From contig JAHRXB010000008.1 of assembly GCA_019104905.1 (NCBI GenBank), forward strand, positions 1 to 10,362: a stretch of DNA of 10,362 bases. Reading direction: 5' to 3'. Each line of letters starts with the position of its first letter. The stretch's first letter is position 1. The stretch comes from Bdellovibrio sp. (GTDB taxonomy: Bacteria > Bdellovibrionota > Bdellovibrionia > Bdellovibrionales > Bdellovibrionaceae). Positions 7,100 to 10,362 of the stretch are shown piece after piece. A program made the position numbers and the translations under genes. The notes under the pieces were generated by a model that worked only from the letters and a program-made list of their open reading frames with translations, did not search any database and had not been told where the DNA came from.

Positions 7100-7848
7100 A
7101 TCTCTTTTTCTTGCACGGATTTTTAGGCAGGCCCTCGGATTGGGCCGCCATCAAAGCGCACTTGCCCTTCTCAGAGGAGCTTCGCTTTTTTATTCCGGAT
7201 TATTTCAAAGACCCTCAATTGGGACCGCAACATTCCTTGGATGTTTGGGCCGAGAATTTCACCAAGTGGGTGGAGCTCAATGGCTGTGCGGTAGAGCGTA
7301 ACATTTTGGTAGGCTATTCTTTGGGGGGACGTTTGGCGCTGCATGCATTAAAACGTCGTCCCGTCTTGTGGCATAAAGCTGTGTTGGTCTCTACCAATCC
7401 AGGTTTTAATGACCTTCATGAGTCACTCAATCCCATTTCGGCCGAGCGCCAGCAGCGCTGGATGAACGATTCATATTGGGCCGAAGAATTTCAAAAGTCT
7501 TCTTGGGAAATGGTCCTGCGTAATTGGAACGCGCAGCCTGTTTTCGGTGGCAGTGAAAACGAACCTCAAAGGGTTGAGCAAGATTATTCCCGCGAATCCT
7601 TAAGTCTTGCCTTAACTCAATGGTCGCTGGCTCAACAAGTAAATATGCGTCCTTTGCTGCAGTCGCAAGTTACTAAAATCCTATGGCTTGTTGGGGAGCG
7701 CGACACGAAGTTTGTTGAGCTTTCGCGCCGTCTCGAGCAAGAAGTCCCAGGGTTGCAGATGCAGTTGATTTCCGGCGCTTCTCATCGAGTTCCCTTTGAT
7801 AACCCCAAGGATCTTGCGGCTTTCCTGAGCCCGTTCTGTAAGACTTAG
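7087..7848 (+). CDS. menH: SHCHC synthase, alpha/beta-hydrolase fold
   Basis: MenH removes pyruvate from SEPHCHC to give SHCHC, the step after MenD. The product is 253 residues with the alpha/beta-hydrolase layout: LHGF at 9-12 for the oxyanion hole, the nucleophile elbow GYSLGG with Ser78, Asp206 in GERDTKF, and His233 in GASHR, giving a Ser-Asp-His triad. NWNAQPVF at 146-153 resembles the W-x-x-Q-P-V-F patch of E. coli MenH and supports this assignment over a general esterase. The start is GTG at 7087, 11 nt after AGGAG at 7071-7075 inside menD; a second GTG at 7096 is possible. It is the last gene of the rightward men unit. Its stop overlaps by 4 nt the stop of the convergent propeller gene, leaving no room for a terminator between them. 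Confidence 0.88.
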   Translation: MERVNLFFLHGFLGRPSDWAAIKAHLPFSEELRFFIPDYFKDPQLGPQHSLDVWAENFTKWVELNGCAVERNILVGYSLGGRLALHALKRRPVLWHKAVLVSTNPGFNDLHESLNPISAERQQRWMNDSYWAEEFQKSSWEMVLRNWNAQPVFGGSENEPQRVEQDYSRESLSLALTQWSLAQQVNMRPLLQSQVTKILWLVGERDTKFVELSRRLEQEVPGLQMQLISGASHRVPFDNPKDLAAFLSPFCKT

Positions 7849-10362
7849 AAATCTATTTTTCTCATCTGATGTTGGCCTCCGATGAAGAGGTCCGCTGATT
7901 CAAGGATAAAGCCAAAACTATTTTCGCCAAGAAGGAAAAGATCATAGACGGGATCCCAATCCTGAATTTTAGGGGACGGTTTCGCCGAGATATCCTCGAG
8001 AGTCACCCAGGCGCCAGTTTCGAAAGATTTGGATTGCAGAGGGCCGTCGCTGCTTAGAAGGTAAAGCTTTCCATTTTTATCTACCGCCAGACTGGCAATA
8101 GTGGTCATTCCGCCATCCACACTGACTTCAGTCCACGTTGTGCCGTTATCGGCGGTGACAAAAACCTTTTTTGCACTGAAGACGTAAAGTTTTTGATCAG
8201 CACCCGTCTTAAATTTAAAGACGGATGATGTGTGGGTGCTTCTCATCTTCTCTGTCCAGGTGGCCCCCTCATCATTTGAGTAATAGACCGCAAGATAAGT
8301 GTTGTTGATCCAGGCAGCTAACGCCAAAGTCCCATCATTGAGTATTCTAAAGTCTCGGTATTCGACAGTGGTGGTCCCTGCAATGACAAAGTTGGAGGTT
8401 TCCGTCCAAGATTGACCCGCATCCGTACTTTTTATTAAAGAGTAAGTAGTTCCTTTTTTGGAAACAGAATAAGCCGTTCCATTCGCTGCAAAATCCAAGT
8501 ACAGATGGCTGCGTGAGGCTGGGTCGGTCAGGTCCGAGCTGCTCCAGGTGGCTCCACTGTCATTGGATCTCATGAAACATGCTGAGGTATAGTTCTTGTA
8601 TCCGGCAATGATCATTTTTCCTGAAGTGTTTTTTGCAAAATCTTGGACTCGATAACATTCACCGGTGTTAGTCATCATGTATTTATCGAACTCTTTCACC
8701 CAGGTTTTTCCGCCATCCGCCGTTGTGATGATGGAGTACCCATAGTGATTTTCTTCATTGAGTCCTTGATAGGCTAAGATAATGCGGCCATCTCGTTTTT
8801 GAACGGCATTTTCAGTCCAATTGGCCCAATGATTCAGATAGACATGCTTGCGAGTTCCAAAGGTCCATGTGGCGCCGTTATCTGTTGAGGTGAGGGTTCT
8901 CATGGGGTTGTTATGGGCGTCGGTTTCATCACTTATGACGCCCACGAGAGTCCCATCAGAATGTTTCAGCATCGCAGTCCCTTCGTATCCGACAGGGATC
9001 TGGCCACTTGTGGGGTTTGTGACAGTCAGCACGCCCCAAGCTCCCGTAGGGGGTTTGCGATAGATATGATTTTGATAGCTTGAAAGTTGAACAAAAAACA
9101 AGAGAGAGCCATCATCGGCACGGCTAAGCCCGTTGGATTTATAAAAGGTTGGAATCGAAAGTTCTGAAGTCCAATTGACTCCACCATCCGTTGTTTTCCA
9201 CACCTGAGCGGCAGAGCCAGCTCCGTTTTTATAGGTGGCTGCATAAAATGTCGTCGATGACTCAAAGATAAAAAAGTGAGATCTTGCGGCCCCGTAGGAA
9301 ACAATAAATGAGGTTGGACCGGTCACAGGTTTTGTCCAGGTCCACGTGTCGGTGCCGGAGTTGTAGGTTCCCTTCAAAATTCCCTTGCTCGTCATCAGCC
9401 ACAAATTGTCCCAAGGGTCGGTCTCCATAATTAACAAAGCAGAGAGGTCAGCAGGGGCCAAATCGCTGTCTTGAAGGATGGGGGTCCACGTTTGGCCCTG
9501 ATCTTTAGAGACTTTGATAAGAGAACCATTAAGGTCGTCATAGCCACTAAAGAAAACATGCCCTGACGAATTCACCGCCAGATTATAACAATAATAGTCG
9601 TTCGAATTATCATAAAGATGTAAAGCCGTTGACCAGGTTACACCATCGTCGACACTTTTTCTGATGATAATCTCGGTATTGCCAGAGCGATCATTCCAGA
9701 AATTTCCACAGGCATAGATAGCTCCATTTGTGGGAGATACTACGATGTCGTGAGCATATCCTTCAAAGTAAGAATCGAAGTCTGGGGCTGGAGTATCAAC
9801 GGCCGTGAAGGTCTGTCCTTTGTCAGTCGATCTATAGATGACAAAAGCCTCGGCATTTCCGCGGGGGCCATTGGGGGTTCCGACAGCGACAATATTTCCT
9901 AGGGCTGTTTCAGCGAGTTGTATGATGCCGGCGTTTTCTCCGCCCTTGGCATAGGTCGTCGGAGGCGCTTCATTCGTGAAAGCATGGATTTTAACGGGAA
10001 TTGTGGACTTCGTTCCATGAGAGTCCGTCACCTGAAGAGTGTCACTCAAGACTGTCGTTCGAAGAGGAGCGGTGTAGGTTGAAAGAGCTTGATCAAAGAA
10101 CTCGGCGATACTGTTGGCGGAGAAAGGGCCTTCGCCATCTAAGAAAGAAAGAATGATGGCTTCTCCCGGAAACAATTCCAGGCGTGATTTGCTCCAGCGT
10201 AATTTCTTTGTCGTAAATGTCCCCCGGATGCCGCGATTTAAGTCCGTCACGGTCCCGTTGGCTATGGGCAGAGCTTCAAAGGTGTAGGTGGTATAGTCGG
10301 AAAGTGTGCAGGTGAGGTGCTCTAAGAAGTTTCCGTTTACGTCCACGGAAGGACAGACTTCG
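7845..10362 (-). CDS. Large Asp-box (BNR) beta-propeller protein, 5' end beyond the window
   Basis: The reading frame stays open to the right edge, so the 838 codons seen are a C-terminal part; the GTG at 10346 is internal. About 100 residues near the visible start look like an Ig or cadherin-like beta domain. Then come ten Asp-box motifs (S/T-x-D-x-G-x-T-W or close), centred near 9820, 9645, 9495, 9182, 8875, 8712, 8555, 8416, 8265 and 8145. Spacing is usually 40-58 residues and doubles twice, where degenerate copies such as SGTDTWTW lie. Asp-boxes mark blades of beta-propellers as in sialidases, VPS10/sortilin and photosystem-assembly proteins. The sialidase FRIP motif and arginine triad could not be placed, so enzyme activity is not claimed. 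The role is likely binding or adhesion outside the cytoplasm; the signal peptide would be off the window. It ends overlapping menH tail to tail. Confidence 0.85.
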   Translation of the reverse strand, partial: EVCPSVDVNGNFLEHLTCTLSDYTTYTFEALPIANGTVTDLNRGIRGTFTTKKLRWSKSRLELFPGEAIILSFLDGEGPFSANSIAEFFDQALSTYTAPLRTTVLSDTLQVTDSHGTKSTIPVKIHAFTNEAPPTTYAKGGENAGIIQLAETALGNIVAVGTPNGPRGNAEAFVIYRSTDKGQTFTAVDTPAPDFDSYFEGYAHDIVVSPTNGAIYACGNFWNDRSGNTEIIIRKSVDDGVTWSTALHLYDNSNDYYCYNLAVNSSGHVFFSGYDDLNGSLIKVSKDQGQTWTPILQDSDLAPADLSALLIMETDPWDNLWLMTSKGILKGTYNSGTDTWTWTKPVTGPTSFIVSYGAARSHFFIFESSTTFYAATYKNGAGSAAQVWKTTDGGVNWTSELSIPTFYKSNGLSRADDGSLLFFVQLSSYQNHIYRKPPTGAWGVLTVTNPTSGQIPVGYEGTAMLKHSDGTLVGVISDETDAHNNPMRTLTSTDNGATWTFGTRKHVYLNHWANWTENAVQKRDGRIILAYQGLNEENHYGYSIITTADGGKTWVKEFDKYMMTNTGECYRVQDFAKNTSGKMIIAGYKNYTSACFMRSNDSGATWSSSDLTDPASRSHLYLDFAANGTAYSVSKKGTTYSLIKSTDAGQSWTETSNFVIAGTTTVEYRDFRILNDGTLALAAWINNTYLAVYYSNDEGATWTEKMRSTHTSSVFKFKTGADQKLYVFSAKKVFVTADNGTTWTEVSVDGGMTTIASLAVDKNGKLYLLSSDGPLQSKSFETGAWVTLEDISAKPSPKIQDWDPVYDLFLLGENSFGFILESADLFIGGQHQMRKIDF

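Noticed and set aside
7867..7900. Terminator for menH inside the propeller gene
   Set aside because: A 6-bp stem with one G-T pair exists near GGCCTC, but no T tract follows.
7845..10362. Sialidase activity for the Asp-box protein
   Set aside because: Asp-boxes occur in many non-enzymatic propellers; the FRIP motif and arginine triad could not be placed. A D-F-R-I-L string is in the wrong position.
1..10362. tRNA, rRNA, CRISPR array, insertion sequence or defence system
   Set aside because: No cloverleaf, repeat-spacer pattern, transposase, or nuclease/toxin motif was seen on either strand.

Overview
The window looks like the chromosome of a Bdellovibrio-type predatory bacterium (Bdellovibrionota) or a close relative. 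The reasons are a menaquinone pathway with MenF, MenD and MenH, several small exported proteins of unknown function, a large Asp-box propeller protein, and dense packing with GTG starts. This placement is from gene style and content and has not been tested by a search.

Positions 1-2812 hold three exported proteins on the + strand: a 66-residue proline-rich probable lipoprotein, a 625-residue protein with 18 cysteines in its C-terminal two thirds, and a 105-residue protein with a short glutamine run and a predicted coiled coil. Intrinsic terminator hairpins lie at the left edge and after the second gene. The gap between this group and the next (2813-2890) holds a near-exact direct repeat around a perfect hairpin.

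Positions 2891-7848 are a divergent chorismate/menaquinone locus. Leftward run aroF (DAHP synthase, first step of the shikimate pathway) and menG/ubiE (last methylation of menaquinone), overlapping by 11 nt. Rightward run menF (chorismate to isochorismate), menD (SEPHCHC synthase) and menH (SHCHC synthase), joined by 4-nt and 13-nt overlaps. Together they supply chorismate, commit it to menaquinone and finish the quinone. The middle steps (menC, menE, menB, menA) are not in the window. The two arms start within tens of bases of each other, and candidate promoters for each arm appear to lie inside the other's transcribed region.

Positions 7845-10362 hold, on the - strand, the C-terminal 838 codons of a large exported-looking protein with ten Asp-box (BNR) motifs. 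Its stop codon overlaps that of menH by 4 nt. The gene runs off the right edge. No tRNA, rRNA, CRISPR, insertion sequence or phage gene was seen, and no clearly new multi-gene system stands out. The best leads are the overlapping promoter arrangement, the repeat/hairpin gap and the unassigned exported proteins.
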